Shown: positions 1 through 8,975 of the stretch, piece after piece
How the letters are laid out: the number at the start of each line of letters is the position of its first letter
Position numbering within the stretch: position 1 is the first letter of the stretch
Virus record (IMG/VR): IMGVR_UViG_3300032278_000014
Coordinates: 1-49,507 of that record
Strand: one strand, 5' to 3'
DNA length: 49,507 nt
Source of the DNA: a virus
Notes under the pieces: model-generated
What the model saw: only the letters and a program-made list of their open reading frames with translations
What the model was told of the DNA's origin: nothing
The model's database searches: none
Translations under genes and position numbers: made by a program

Positions 1-133
1 GTGTCCCAGGCAGCCTCAATTTCGATGCGATCAGCTTTCTCTGGCTCCAAACGGAACCGGCTGATTGATGATGAGGTACCCATACCTGCACTCACGCCAT
101 TCCAAACCATCGTATAACCCGCAGATGGGGTCA
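1..133. repeat. Terminal overlap, left copy
   Basis: This stretch recurs at 49375-49507 in the same orientation with a single mismatch (A at 114, G at 49488). The major capsid protein reading frame continues without a break when the two copies are merged, so this is the overlap of a circular assembly or a terminally redundant genome rather than two real gene copies. Confidence 0.95.
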
Positions 134-896
134 TCAGGCCAGGACTATCTGGCGTGTAGCAAAGCAGCACATCTTTGTCACCGATCTGGCTGTAAGACGC
201 TGTTGCGCCCTCCTGAGCGGTGTTGTATGTGCCAGCCATGATCAGCACACGTTTGCAGTTGAACAAGCGAGCGAGAAGATCCTCACTCACTGATTCCATC
301 GACGTGTACTTGATCCGGTCCACGATGTCTGCGTTATCCATGAGAGCAGAGAACACTTTGTAACTCATAATGACAGTGTTCGGCACGTAGCCGGTCGCCG
401 CCAATACTGTGTTCTTGCCCAGTTCGATATCCGCAATCGGTGTGGAACTGGCCGCATCCCACAAGGTGCCTGGGACAACATCAGTGTCCCAAATACCAGT
501 GGTGAAAGCTGCGGCAGCCCATTCGACTTCCTGGCGAATCAACATTTGTTGCGTCAGGAAACGAGTGGCATCCATGTCCATGTCGAGCGGCGCATCAGCG
601 TTCGCCCGAGTCTGGTCACCTATGTCTTTGTGTAAGGCGTAAACCTCGGCAGAGTAGGAAGCGGTACTCAATGAGTAACCCGTTCCTGCTGACTGGGTTC
701 CGTCTGCACGGCGTTGCACCTGATCTCGGAAAAAGTCAGCCTGCGAATACGTGAAGTATTTGTCAGTCTGCTTGTTCACCGAAACTTGTGGGAACGCTCG
801 GGAGGCTACGAATGCGTAGGCCTCTTGCATGAAAGCGACACTCATGTTTGTGAGAATCGCGTCTACATGCACATCTGTTGATGTTGGTTGTGGCAT
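1..896 (-). CDS. Major capsid protein, N-terminal part (gene crosses the join)
   Basis: This encodes the main head shell protein. The ATG at 896 follows a TAGGAGA ribosome site. The frame runs to base 1 and, after merging the terminal overlap, continues from 49374 to the TAG at 49323-49325, giving a 315-aa protein. Its size and its place immediately after the protease, scaffold-like and decoration genes fit an HK97-type major capsid protein. The C-terminus reads DTKIVSTALGYFLSNVTS, which is seen only after joining the ends. The assignment rests mainly on length, gene order and capsid-like composition. Confidence 0.8.
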   Translation of the reverse strand, partial: MPQPTSTDVHVDAILTNMSVAFMQEAYAFVASRAFPQVSVNKQTDKYFTYSQADFFRDQVQRRADGTQSAGTGYSLSTASYSAEVYALHKDIGDQTRANADAPLDMDMDATRFLTQQMLIRQEVEWAAAAFTTGIWDTDVVPGTLWDAASSTPIADIELGKNTVLAATGYVPNTVIMSYKVFSALMDNADIVDRIKYTSMESVSEDLLARLFNCKRVLIMAGTYNTAQEGATASYSQIGDKDVLLCYTPDSPGLMTPSAGYTMVWNGVSAGMGTSSSISRFRLEPEKADRIEIEAAWD

Positions 897-907
897 TGGT
901 CAGTCTC

Positions 908-1294
908 CTATTGCGCTCGGCCGTTAGCGATGTTTAGCAACATCGTTGTGGTTTCACCGGCGGAGGCTGCCTGTATACATTGACCGGTCATGTAGACCGT
1001 CGTGTCAGTTCCGGGTGAAATTGCATCAGCCTGAGCGTCAGCGGACGTTCCAATGAAGTTACCGGCACCGAGTGTGCCGTCGGCGACAACCTTCGAGACC
1101 CCAGAGATGGCGACAATTGCTTGCTGCCCGCTTTCAGGATTGTTTTGAAGGATGCCGATTGGCGCGTTCGTGATTGCGGTCGCAACATTCACCGTTGTGG
1201 CCGAAGCCAACACGACGAAGTGATACTGCTTGGCAGACAGATCAGCGCCAGCCGTCAGCGTCCCTATGGTGACGAGTGGGGATTCGTAAGCCAT
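908..1294 (-). CDS. Capsid decoration/cement-like protein
   Basis: A 128-aa protein rich in Ala, Thr, Gly and Val without charged clusters or membrane segments. It begins MAYESPLVTIGTLTAGADLS and ends in a beta-rich region. This pattern and size match DUF2190-like head decoration proteins, which bind the outer surface of HK97-type shells. It sits 11 bases before the capsid gene and directly after the scaffold-like gene, as head decoration genes usually do. No catalytic motif is visible. Confidence 0.65.
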   Translation of the reverse strand: MAYESPLVTIGTLTAGADLSAKQYHFVVLASATTVNVATAITNAPIGILQNNPESGQQAIVAISGVSKVVADGTLGAGNFIGTSADAQADAISPGTDTTVYMTGQCIQAASAGETTTMLLNIANGRAQ

Positions 1295-2014
1295 TTAGGC
1301 ACCTCTCTGTTCGTTGACGTATTCGTTATAGAGCGAAGGATCACGTTCAGCTACGAGCGCAATGGCTTTCGCAATGGATGAGGTTTCGCCAGCATCAACA
1401 AGAGCTTGCGCCTTGTTGGTGATTCGACCGTAGGCGTCCGCAGCACCATCTTCGTCACCCTCGGCCCCAAGCTCGGTAAAGATACCGGCCTCGGATAGAG
1501 CGACGCTTGACGCGCTTAGGATTTCTTCAATCTCTTTGGCAACCTCACCATCAGCGGCACGAAGGCGCACAAGGACCTTTGCAAAGTCAACTGGATTCAA
1601 ACCAGGAAGAATTGCCCATTGGTGAGAAGCGGTAGCCGCTTTCTCCAATTCTCGTTCTTCAACGAGTGAGCGGTTAGCTTCCTTGATGAGATCCAATTCC
1701 TTTTTAAGATCAGTGAGTTCCTTCTGCACCTCTGTGTGATCGGGGTCGTCAATTGATGCAGCGACGGGAGTAGCTACTGTTTCCATTTCTGGAGCAGCTT
1801 CTACTTCTGTGGCTTCTTCGATGACTTCCTCGACCTCTGGAGTGGCAGTTAGTTCCACGTTGTTCTCCTGGGAGTCGGGGTCAATAATCTGATCAAGCGC
1901 ACCATCCAAGTCCTGCGACTTCATTACCATCCAGCCTTCGTGCAGATGCGCGGGATGATCCACGCCTGACGCTTCTTTGATGGTGAGTTCAGTCAGCTTC
2001 ACGGACTGAGGCAT
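1295..2014 (-). CDS. Scaffold-like head assembly protein
   Basis: A 239-aa protein that I start at the ATG at 2014, preceded by AGGAGCC. A longer frame to 2209 exists, but it runs into the divergent promoter side and has no ribosome site. Residues 5-30 carry KLTELTIKEASGVDHPAHLH, a stretch I associate with actinophage head genes near XkdF-like proteases. A Glu-rich acidic stretch and a coiled coil (roughly residues 95-130) follow, then an acidic C-terminal domain. Coiled coil, acidity and position between protease and capsid fit an internal scaffold that is removed during maturation. Confidence 0.6.
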   Translation of the reverse strand: MPQSVKLTELTIKEASGVDHPAHLHEGWMVMKSQDLDGALDQIIDPDSQENNVELTATPEVEEVIEEATEVEAAPEMETVATPVAASIDDPDHTEVQKELTDLKKELDLIKEANRSLVEERELEKAATASHQWAILPGLNPVDFAKVLVRLRAADGEVAKEIEEILSASSVALSEAGIFTELGAEGDEDGAADAYGRITNKAQALVDAGETSSIAKAIALVAERDPSLYNEYVNEQRGA

Positions 2015-2162
2015 AGCGGCTCCTGATACAGATAGTGCGCATGGTAGTCGCAAAGGTGCACCCACCCCACGTATTAGTGAAACGACTTTATGTTCGTGCT
2101 CAAATCGTGTAGCAATGTCAGCACGACAGCAACCCCGCAATATGCGGAGAAAGAAGAACAGA

Positions 2163-2510
2163 ATGAGTTCAACTGAACTAGTTGACTCCGATAATTGGGA
2201 AGATGACAACGAGTGGATGCAACCTGCCCACCCGGCCCATCTGAAAAATTATCGAGTCACGATCAAAGAACACATGGAAACGTGGGACGGCATCGCATAT
2301 ACGGGCGACGTTCGCGATTCCACCAACAAAGGCGAGGTCATCGAGTTCTGGAACGACGGCAACGGCGGACCAGACATGTGGCACGGACCAACAGCGATGT
2401 TCAACCAATTTGACGCCGACACAAAGGCAGCCTACGAAGGCACCGATGTCACTTTCGAGATCATGGACATCGCCGCCCTTTGGATTACAACGCGCGATGG
2501 AGATAAATGA
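2163..2510 (+). CDS. Hypothetical protein, first gene of a plus-strand cassette
   Basis: A 115-aa acidic protein of unknown family. I start it at the ATG at 2163, after a GGAGAAAG purine stretch; an in-frame start at 2115 is possible but lacks a ribosome site. The protein is rich in Trp, Asp and Asn and looks globular and cytoplasmic. Its stop overlaps the next start as ATGA, so the three plus-strand genes are translationally coupled. They lie inside the minus-strand head operon, which marks them as an inserted accessory unit. Confidence 0.6.
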   Translation: MSSTELVDSDNWEDDNEWMQPAHPAHLKNYRVTIKEHMETWDGIAYTGDVRDSTNKGEVIEFWNDGNGGPDMWHGPTAMFNQFDADTKAAYEGTDVTFEIMDIAALWITTRDGDK

Positions 2511-2911
2511 GCCAACACAACCTGTTTGGTTTCAACCCTGACCAAATCGGGGGGAAAGTTGGGGCTAACCACCCTGAAACCAGTCAGCGTGCGGCGATAC
2601 GAGTGAAGTCAGGTAGCCAGAAGGCGCAAGTCATTCTGGCCCTGTCTTCGCTATATCCAAACGACGGCATGACAGCTTATGGACTGGACGGGTTCATCAC
2701 GAACGCTGCCGGGGATCCCATTTCACGGAATCAGATTGCAACCCGACTCGGTGAATTGCGTGACCAAGGTCTCGCCATGTACCTGTTCGACCAGTTCGGC
2801 AAACCAGTGGAACGGGAAACCACCCCAGGAAATACAGGCTACGTTCATGTCCTGACAAGACAGGGCATGGAAGTCGCTTATGACTTACGTCGGCGAGGGG
2901 TCAACGCATGA
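2507..2911 (+). CDS. Winged-helix-like hypothetical protein
   Basis: A 134-aa protein with no family I can name with certainty. Residues 20-75 contain a pattern of helices resembling a winged helix used in DNA binding (RAAIRVKSGSQKAQVILAL, then ISRNQIATRLGELRDQGL, then a C-terminal hairpin with TGYVHVLTRQGMEVA). The call RNQIATRLGELRDQGL as recognition helix is inference. It is coupled by ATGA overlaps to both neighbours, so it may regulate or act with this small cassette. Confidence 0.55.
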   Translation: MSQHNLFGFNPDQIGGKVGANHPETSQRAAIRVKSGSQKAQVILALSSLYPNDGMTAYGLDGFITNAAGDPISRNQIATRLGELRDQGLAMYLFDQFGKPVERETTPGNTGYVHVLTRQGMEVAYDLRRRGVNA

Positions 2912-3171
2912 GCAACAACTTTAGGCCCCAAGGATTCCGAGGGGGAGGCAGCGGCTTCCGCGACTGCGACACCGATATTCAAGAAGCGTGGGGCAGTCAT
3001 TGGAAAGGCTTCGCTGTGATGGTCAAAGGCCTCATGGAAAGCCAGCACGACACCTTCGATAAAGCGTTTGCCCGTCTCATACAGATTGACGAAATGGCCC
3101 CCGCGTTTCAACAAGAGTTGGAAACACAGTTGCTTGCTCGCAAGCATTCCAGTCGGAAGCCCAGCAGCTAA
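2908..3171 (+). CDS. Hypothetical protein, last gene of the plus-strand cassette
   Basis: An 87-aa protein with a Gly/Arg-rich N-terminus (residues 5-20) and a helical remainder. It has no membrane segment and no motif that I recognise. It starts within the stop of the previous gene (ATGA) and ends four bases before the convergent end of the prohead protease gene, leaving no room for a separate terminator. Confidence 0.55.
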   Translation: MSNNFRPQGFRGGGSGFRDCDTDIQEAWGSHWKGFAVMVKGLMESQHDTFDKAFARLIQIDEMAPAFQQELETQLLARKHSSRKPSS

Positions 3172-3175
3172 TTAG

Positions 3176-4450
3176 TTAGGCCAGCGCATGTTGAGGCAAA
3201 TCAGCTTCCATGCGTTGCGCTGCGCCCCCAATTGAATAGCCACGCAGTTCTCCGTTCTTCACGAGTTCCCACGCCCAAGGTTCCCAGACGACACCCATGA
3301 ATGGCGTATTAGCTGGGAAGGCATATTTGGTGATTCCTTCATTTGGAACGGCCAACTCCGTTTCGATCGGCATAGGCCACGTCAACATCTCAACCATTTC
3401 ACCGGCAGCCTTGTCGGAGTGCTGGAGGTAAATAGTGCGATCACCTTCGCGCATCCAATCCCACAATGCTTTCTGCAGGATGTCCGAATCAGTGAATTCG
3501 CCATGTGCATCTTCAATCCCGGGGACATAAACGGGGCCGAGAGTGAACCGCTGTTCGTCAGCTTTCAGAACGGGGACGCTGCCAGACATGGCTTTCACCA
3601 ACAACAACGCTGAAGCTCGCGCCTCAATTTCTTCTTCGATCACGTCGTGGCAGGTAACCATTCCGGGGGTGACTACAGACTGCTCGTGCAGCGAATCATG
3701 CCACGCCCCAAGCTCTTTGTCTGTTGCGCGAGTCACCCGCCGTTCAGCGAAACCTTCGATTTGCTGCAACCGCGCGCCAGCTTGTTCTTCGCTGCCGTAG
3801 CACCCGAAAGATCTGCCAGTTTCAGAATAAACACAAAACTGGCCATCTTCTTGTCGGATGACTTTCCGAGTTGACTCTCGATAGACCATGTGATCTTGGT
3901 TGTGGGCCATGTCCATAGGAATCACGATGGGCGTTTCTTCGATGTTCTCCAGCATGATGGCTTCCTTGAGATGGATGATTTCCATCAAAGGTGCCAAGAG
4001 AGGCCCACATTCCGGGTGGTCCAACATCAGTCGATACGCCATGAGCAAATGCGTCATGGCGTCCTCACCACCAGCAGTGTTGCCGTAATCTTTTTGTTCG
4101 TCCTGATAACCGAAGGCCTTTGCTGATCGCGTCAAAACCGATGGTGGCTTTTCGTCATCATCATGAACTTTGCGCCACGCAGCCAGCACCTTACGTTTCA
4201 CACCAGCAACAGCGTCCCGCGGTAGCTGAACACGGTTCCCCATAAATCCTCCCGGGCCAAGCGCCGCAACAGCACGCCCTATCTGGGCGCGGGTTTCTCG
4301 TTCCTCCAAGTTGTCCCAAAGCCGCAGTTTCCATGTCGACGGCTTCTCTGGATCTGGAACGTAGGCGAACGCCCTAGCTGGAAAGTCTTCACCTTCCTCG
4401 CGTTTGGTTTCGGCTTTTTCAAGGTCATCCATTTGTTTACCTTTCGCCAT
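3176..4450 (-). CDS. XkdF-like prohead protease / capsid maturation protein
   Basis: A 424-aa protein with three visible parts. The charged N-terminal part (about 1-120) includes QIGRAVAALGPGGFMGNRVQ. A middle module (about 205-235) reads FCVYSETGRSFGCYGSEEQA, a pattern I know from actinophage maturation proteases. The C-terminal XkdF-like domain (about 295-415) has RFTLGPVYVPGIEDAHGEF and ELRGYSIGGAAQRMEA. XkdF-type enzymes are thought to cleave scaffold and capsid inside the prohead. An internal ATG seven codons on, preceded by AAAGGT, is an alternative start. The gene follows the 55-aa gene by nine bases. Confidence 0.75.
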   Translation of the reverse strand: MAKGKQMDDLEKAETKREEGEDFPARAFAYVPDPEKPSTWKLRLWDNLEERETRAQIGRAVAALGPGGFMGNRVQLPRDAVAGVKRKVLAAWRKVHDDDEKPPSVLTRSAKAFGYQDEQKDYGNTAGGEDAMTHLLMAYRLMLDHPECGPLLAPLMEIIHLKEAIMLENIEETPIVIPMDMAHNQDHMVYRESTRKVIRQEDGQFCVYSETGRSFGCYGSEEQAGARLQQIEGFAERRVTRATDKELGAWHDSLHEQSVVTPGMVTCHDVIEEEIEARASALLLVKAMSGSVPVLKADEQRFTLGPVYVPGIEDAHGEFTDSDILQKALWDWMREGDRTIYLQHSDKAAGEMVEMLTWPMPIETELAVPNEGITKYAFPANTPFMGVVWEPWAWELVKNGELRGYSIGGAAQRMEADLPQHALA

Positions 4451-4459
4451 AATCGAATG

Positions 4460-4627
4460 CTACCCCACGTCGTCCACTACATCGGCATAGTGATCTATCT
4501 CGCCTCGAAACCATTTGTCGGTGTCTGATGTTCCCAACATCGGGTTGCCATCCATGTCCCTCGCTATATCTAAAGGCATTCCGACTTCTTCTTGCATATC
4601 TAAAAGCGTTTCTGGGATCTCCGTCAT
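4460..4627 (-). CDS. Small acidic protein between MuF and protease genes
   Basis: A 55-aa gene whose ATG overlaps the stop of the large MuF gene as ATGA. It begins MTEIPETLLDMQEEVGMP and ends with EIDHYADVVDDVG. It is acidic, has no membrane segment and no family that I recognise. The tight coupling on its 5' side and the protease start nine bases beyond its stop make it a convincing operon member despite its length. Confidence 0.6.
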   Translation of the reverse strand: MTEIPETLLDMQEEVGMPLDIARDMDGNPMLGTSDTDKWFRGEIDHYADVVDDVG

Positions 4628-7527
4628 GCCAGCCTCCCCGTGTCTCGCAGGACTTGTTCCACCAGCTTGTCGAGTTCATCAAACTCATCTGGTTTCCACT
4701 GGAAACCAGTCCAGCGAGTAGTGGTCTGCGCCAGCATGTCCTCCACAGCTTCAACGGAACCATGATTTTTCACAAACCACTGCTGGAAAGCACGCGCCCA
4801 AATTTCGTGCGGTGCAGACAAATAATCGCGTCGCGCTTTAGTTTTAGAGCTTTGCAGCGCATGTTGCAGTGACGGCGTTTCACGCGCTTTTGACAGGAAC
4901 GCCCACATTGACTGCAAATCTTCTGGAAGGTCGAGGGGGTCAATGTCATCTGCGAACGATTCTGGGAACAACTCCCCCACCCGGCGGACCGTTTCCTTGG
5001 AATGGTATTTGTAGGAAACCGGTTTACGCCGAACTCGGCCGTCTCTCAGTTGTATGTCTTCAGCTATCTCAGTGACATCTAAACGGTGACCGACTTCGTG
5101 GCTAAACGAACCCTGCTGTGATCCAACCGAATAGTCATCTCGAAGCTGAGGGTGCCCTCGCCTGACACTGATCCGAGAAACCAGAGGAGCGCTTTGCCAT
5201 TCAGCTAAACGCTCCTCATACGCCAGTTGGGCTTTTTTCTTTTTTTCGCTCCAAGCTGCGAAGTCCGCCTGATATTCAGGATTGCCGACATTGAACCTGC
5301 CGTGCTCATCTAAATAATCGTTCAGCCTTGGAGCACCGGCGGGGTCGCGGTACTGAGGCATAGGCCTGTCTCTGTAAGGACTAAAGTCGGCGTTCGCTTT
5401 GGCTTTGTTGCGTAACGTGATCTGAGTCGGCCCCGTGACCCACGTATCCCCCTGCAATCCGGCGTCATCCATTGCCTGCAAAACAGGGTCAATAACAGCT
5501 TGAGTTCGTTTCGCCGACGTGCTTTTTTCCACGTTCATCAGTTCAGAAATGTTGCCTGTTTGCTGGGGAGTGGCTGGTGCAATTTCTGGAACTGGTGGCT
5601 TCTTTCTCGGAAACGGAACTACATCATCAATTTTGGTGCCTCGAGTTCGAGCGACAACGACTTTCCCTCGATTCAAAATCACAGTGATCGTTTTAGATGA
5701 CCGCACATCAGTCACTTCATCTCGCCCATACCGCACAGCGTCGTAACCGAGTGCCGCGAGAACATCATGCGCGTCATCGGAACCAACAAGATCGTGAAGC
5801 GAGTCACTGAACGGCCGCTCCCTATGCCACAGATTGCGAGGCATATCAAAAACTCGAGCGTCACTGTCCATTGTCATTTCAAGAATCTCGTGCGGTCCCC
5901 GCGCAGCTTGCCTCCCAGCGAAATACTGCACCGCATCATCGGCTGAACCTTCAATGGCGTAAGTCCCGCGACCGTAAACACCTTCACCAATAAACAATTC
6001 GCCGTTACGGTAAGACCTGGCGGCTTCACCCGGGGGAAGCTCCATGAACCGGCCATTGGCATCCCTCGTGTTCACTGGGCCAACAAGCCGACGCAACTCC
6101 CCCGTAGGACTTGCTTCCGTTAAATCACCCAAATCATCGAAGTCGACAACCCGTGGCCGAGCGTCAAAGCCTTTGTACCTGATAAGAGCGTCACTGGCTT
6201 TTGCCGCATCTCCAGTTTGTTCCAATGCCACTCGATACGTCTGGCCTGAAAGAAATAGGTCGCCCGTAGGTACTTGCAAAGGGGGATCCCCCGGAATGCC
6301 GCCCTGAGATGGCAAACCTGACAACGATTCAGCAGCAGGTTGCCCAATGAGCGCCCCAGGTTCAGCTACCGCCCCTGGGCCAAGGGTTGAAAGATCTTCA
6401 ATCTGTAATCCCGGCCGCGATGGTCGAACGAACCGGAGTGGTGCCCCTGGCATTCCTGTTCCCACTGATCGAGGTTCACCAAACGTCAACGGGTCAGGCA
6501 GTTCCCTGACAGTGCAACGACAATTCGGATGGGCCGGGGGAGCTTGGCTATTGACAGTGGGGAATGTTTCCCGAATCCCGACAGATACCCCAGCCAACGG
6601 CACGCAGATGTGGCAAACATCAAAGCGAGATGTCACCCACTGTTTTTTTGCGGTCACTGGATTTATCAAACCCTGATCTGCTGCCTGCCACATGCCTTGC
6701 AATCGACCTTGATTTGATGCACGCATTATTTCGGTGCGAGCAATCATGCGTGCTCTAGACCGTTTCAATCGGTCGCCGTAAGCGTTGACTTTTCGCCGCA
6801 ACTCCGCAGCACGCATTGTTGGATTGTCAGCCATTAGGCGTTCAGCGCGGTGATAGACGGCCATTGCGTAGCGTTGCGTCAGGCCGCGAGTTGCATCACC
6901 GAATACAGACGCCAGCCCCGCCATTCCGGGCTGTAAGATTTTAGGCGACGGCATCTTGTTCAACAAGGTGACCAGTCGACTGGATACTTCGCCCCGAGTT
7001 AAACCATCCCGAAATGCCTGAGTGACAATGTCACGCACCGCCAGAATTTGGGTGTCCACCATGTCCGTCACCATGTTGGCAGCCGATAGTGATGCGTAAG
7101 CTGTGGCGTTTGGTGATGCCCTGTCAAACTGCAACTGGGCAGCAAACTGCGATGGTGTTTCAGCTTTTTCTAACTTCGCCCAAGCAGCAGCAACTAAGGC
7201 CCTGATTTCATTGAAAATTGAAGCTCCAGATTGCTCTAGCTGAAATAGCGTCACTTCAGCTAGGTAGCCCTGCCAGTCAGTGAGTACCGCTCGCAATTCT
7301 GCGTCACCGTCCTGAGTGAACGGTGCGATGAACTGTGTACGGATTGTGCTGCGAGGTATTTCTGCCCACGCTTGTAACACGGCGTCGTAATAATCTTTTT
7401 CATTCGCGGTGAGCCGAGTCTGCCCAACACGCCTATGCGCTGGTTGACCGGGTTTGCGTTTCCGAGATACTGGAAACCGTTCAGCCTTTCGAAGCCCGCG
7501 CGTTAAGCGAACAGTCGTACGCGTCAC
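4624..7527 (-). CDS. MuF head protein fused to ART-like and metallopeptidase domains
   Basis: A 967-aa protein, far longer than a typical 300-500-aa MuF protein. Residues about 40-345 form the MuF/SPP1 gp7-type head morphogenesis domain, with FDVCHICVPLAG and HPNCRCTVRELPDP near 302-340. Residues about 480-640 look like an ADP-ribosyltransferase-type domain (GEGVYGRGTYAIEG near 515, LAALGYDAVRYG, then TITVILNRGKVVVA). Residues about 700-950 look like a zinc metallopeptidase, with HEVGH at 810-814 and a possible third ligand in HEIWARAF (Glu 908). MuF proteins sit in the head and some are known to carry toxin domains. The start overlaps the portal stop (ATGA). Confidence 0.8.
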   Translation of the reverse strand: MTRTTVRLTRGLRKAERFPVSRKRKPGQPAHRRVGQTRLTANEKDYYDAVLQAWAEIPRSTIRTQFIAPFTQDGDAELRAVLTDWQGYLAEVTLFQLEQSGASIFNEIRALVAAAWAKLEKAETPSQFAAQLQFDRASPNATAYASLSAANMVTDMVDTQILAVRDIVTQAFRDGLTRGEVSSRLVTLLNKMPSPKILQPGMAGLASVFGDATRGLTQRYAMAVYHRAERLMADNPTMRAAELRRKVNAYGDRLKRSRARMIARTEIMRASNQGRLQGMWQAADQGLINPVTAKKQWVTSRFDVCHICVPLAGVSVGIRETFPTVNSQAPPAHPNCRCTVRELPDPLTFGEPRSVGTGMPGAPLRFVRPSRPGLQIEDLSTLGPGAVAEPGALIGQPAAESLSGLPSQGGIPGDPPLQVPTGDLFLSGQTYRVALEQTGDAAKASDALIRYKGFDARPRVVDFDDLGDLTEASPTGELRRLVGPVNTRDANGRFMELPPGEAARSYRNGELFIGEGVYGRGTYAIEGSADDAVQYFAGRQAARGPHEILEMTMDSDARVFDMPRNLWHRERPFSDSLHDLVGSDDAHDVLAALGYDAVRYGRDEVTDVRSSKTITVILNRGKVVVARTRGTKIDDVVPFPRKKPPVPEIAPATPQQTGNISELMNVEKSTSAKRTQAVIDPVLQAMDDAGLQGDTWVTGPTQITLRNKAKANADFSPYRDRPMPQYRDPAGAPRLNDYLDEHGRFNVGNPEYQADFAAWSEKKKKAQLAYEERLAEWQSAPLVSRISVRRGHPQLRDDYSVGSQQGSFSHEVGHRLDVTEIAEDIQLRDGRVRRKPVSYKYHSKETVRRVGELFPESFADDIDPLDLPEDLQSMWAFLSKARETPSLQHALQSSKTKARRDYLSAPHEIWARAFQQWFVKNHGSVEAVEDMLAQTTTRWTGFQWKPDEFDELDKLVEQVLRDTGRLA

Positions 7528-8849
7528 ACTTCTTCAGCCATTGGACGAGGCAAACCAGCAGCTTGACGCAGATAGCCCTCTAGATCCTCATCTGGGAACA
7601 GCGGAGCACCTGCACCCGCAAGTTGCTGAATAAACGTACCTAGAGCGGCAATGTCAATGTTGCTTGGAGACTGGAAGTTAATCGAGGGAGCTTTCGCTAC
7701 ATCAAAACCGTTAATTCGCATCAGTCGAGGCACCCCGTGTTGATTAAAGACTTCGGCGATAGCAGTCAGCCAAGTAGTCAACGAATCGAGGAACAACTGG
7801 ATTTTTGACACTGACAGAGCTTGTGTGCCTGTCGCTTGATGGCCGAGGAGAATGAAATCAGCTAAGACCGACATGGCGATTCGCTGGTCGTAACGCTGGA
7901 TGATGGCGTTGGTGTCGAACTGGCGGCGACCTCCAGTGGATAACAGTTTGAGGTCATAGGCCAAGTTCCCTGTTTCCGGGTCATACGCCAACGGAAAGAC
8001 AATGCCTTCCTGTTCGTCTCGTTTTATATTCCGGACAAGCTCTTTGATGGCGTTCAGTGCTGACGTTTCAGCCGCGGATGCATTATCACTCAGCAACTGA
8101 GGTGGAACCATTGCGACTGGCAAACCAGCAAGATCACGTTCAATACCGATGGCTTCAATCTCCTGAATTTTTGATTTGAAATACCAGGGCACAAAAGCGT
8201 TCCGCAATACGGAACGACCTCGAGGGTTGTTGTATTTAGTAGTGGTGCGGAACAACAGCATCTTCTCAATCGGAATGAAAACATTGTTGCGCCCAAAGGT
8301 TTCACCCAAGACTTGTTCTTGGGTCACTCCGTTAATGCCGCCATTCGCGTCAATGTCCCAGTCATAGATTGTGGACTGGCCTCGGATTGGGAGCTTCTTC
8401 CAACCGACCGCACCGTCATCGAACTTTGATGGGGTGTCAGCGTGTGCGCCTTCGCGTCGCTTGTAAACAATTTCGTGAACTGAAAAGCCGTACGTCAAAA
8501 ACGACATAATGGACGAAAGACAGTCATCCCATGAAACACTCATGTCTTGCATGCAGCTAGCCACAAATTCCGCGTACTGCATGGATTGTTCATCGTTTAC
8601 GTCTGCCGCATCAACTGACCAGTCAACGGTTCGCATCAGCATTTCGATGGCGTGGAGAATCGCTCCGACTACTGGATCGTTGTCGGCCATCTCGCGGTAG
8701 TTAGCGACACCGCGTCGGCCTTGAAGCTGACGCAAGAAGTCCTCTTCAACTTTGCCCCCGTACTGGACAAGACCAGAGGTGCCAATTTCCATGAAGTCTG
8801 TTGACGTTGGTCGAGCTTTACCGATGGTGCGTTCAAAACCAGGATCCAT
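7524..8849 (-). CDS. Portal protein
   Basis: A 441-aa portal protein, similar in type to Mu gp29/DUF935 portals. It forms the dodecameric ring through which DNA enters and leaves the head. Visible features are ADNDPVVGAILHAIEMLM, SFLTYGFSVHEIVYKR and KYNNPRGRSVLRNAFVPWYF, the last being typical of portal wing/stem regions. Two adjacent ATGs occur. I choose the second (8849) because GGAGG lies four bases before it but only one base before the first. The MuF gene follows with ATGA overlap. Confidence 0.85.
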   Translation of the reverse strand: MDPGFERTIGKARPTSTDFMEIGTSGLVQYGGKVEEDFLRQLQGRRGVANYREMADNDPVVGAILHAIEMLMRTVDWSVDAADVNDEQSMQYAEFVASCMQDMSVSWDDCLSSIMSFLTYGFSVHEIVYKRREGAHADTPSKFDDGAVGWKKLPIRGQSTIYDWDIDANGGINGVTQEQVLGETFGRNNVFIPIEKMLLFRTTTKYNNPRGRSVLRNAFVPWYFKSKIQEIEAIGIERDLAGLPVAMVPPQLLSDNASAAETSALNAIKELVRNIKRDEQEGIVFPLAYDPETGNLAYDLKLLSTGGRRQFDTNAIIQRYDQRIAMSVLADFILLGHQATGTQALSVSKIQLFLDSLTTWLTAIAEVFNQHGVPRLMRINGFDVAKAPSINFQSPSNIDIAALGTFIQQLAGAGAPLFPDEDLEGYLRQAAGLPRPMAEEV

Positions 8850-8939
8850 CATGCCTCCATTACGGAATGATGACGAGGTTAGCCTTTCAGCCTTTAAAGA
8901 CCATGCAGCGTCACAGAACCGCAACATTCACATGAAAGA

Positions 8940-8957
8940 ACCGCCCCGTAGGGCGGT
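8940..8957 (-). terminator. Hairpin terminator of the 46-aa gene
   Basis: On the minus strand ACCGCCC and GGGCGGT pair around a four-base TACG loop and are followed by TCTTTC. It lies 18 bases after the stop of the small Cys-rich gene and closes a one-gene transcription unit just upstream of the portal gene. Confidence 0.6.
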
Positions 8958-8975
8958 CCCTTATCTATACCGCTG

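Noticed and set aside
4437-4763. 108-aa minus-strand frame in front of the prohead protease
   Set aside because: It overlaps the MuF gene deeply in another phase; the 55-aa frame at 4460-4627 with ATGA coupling explains the gap better.
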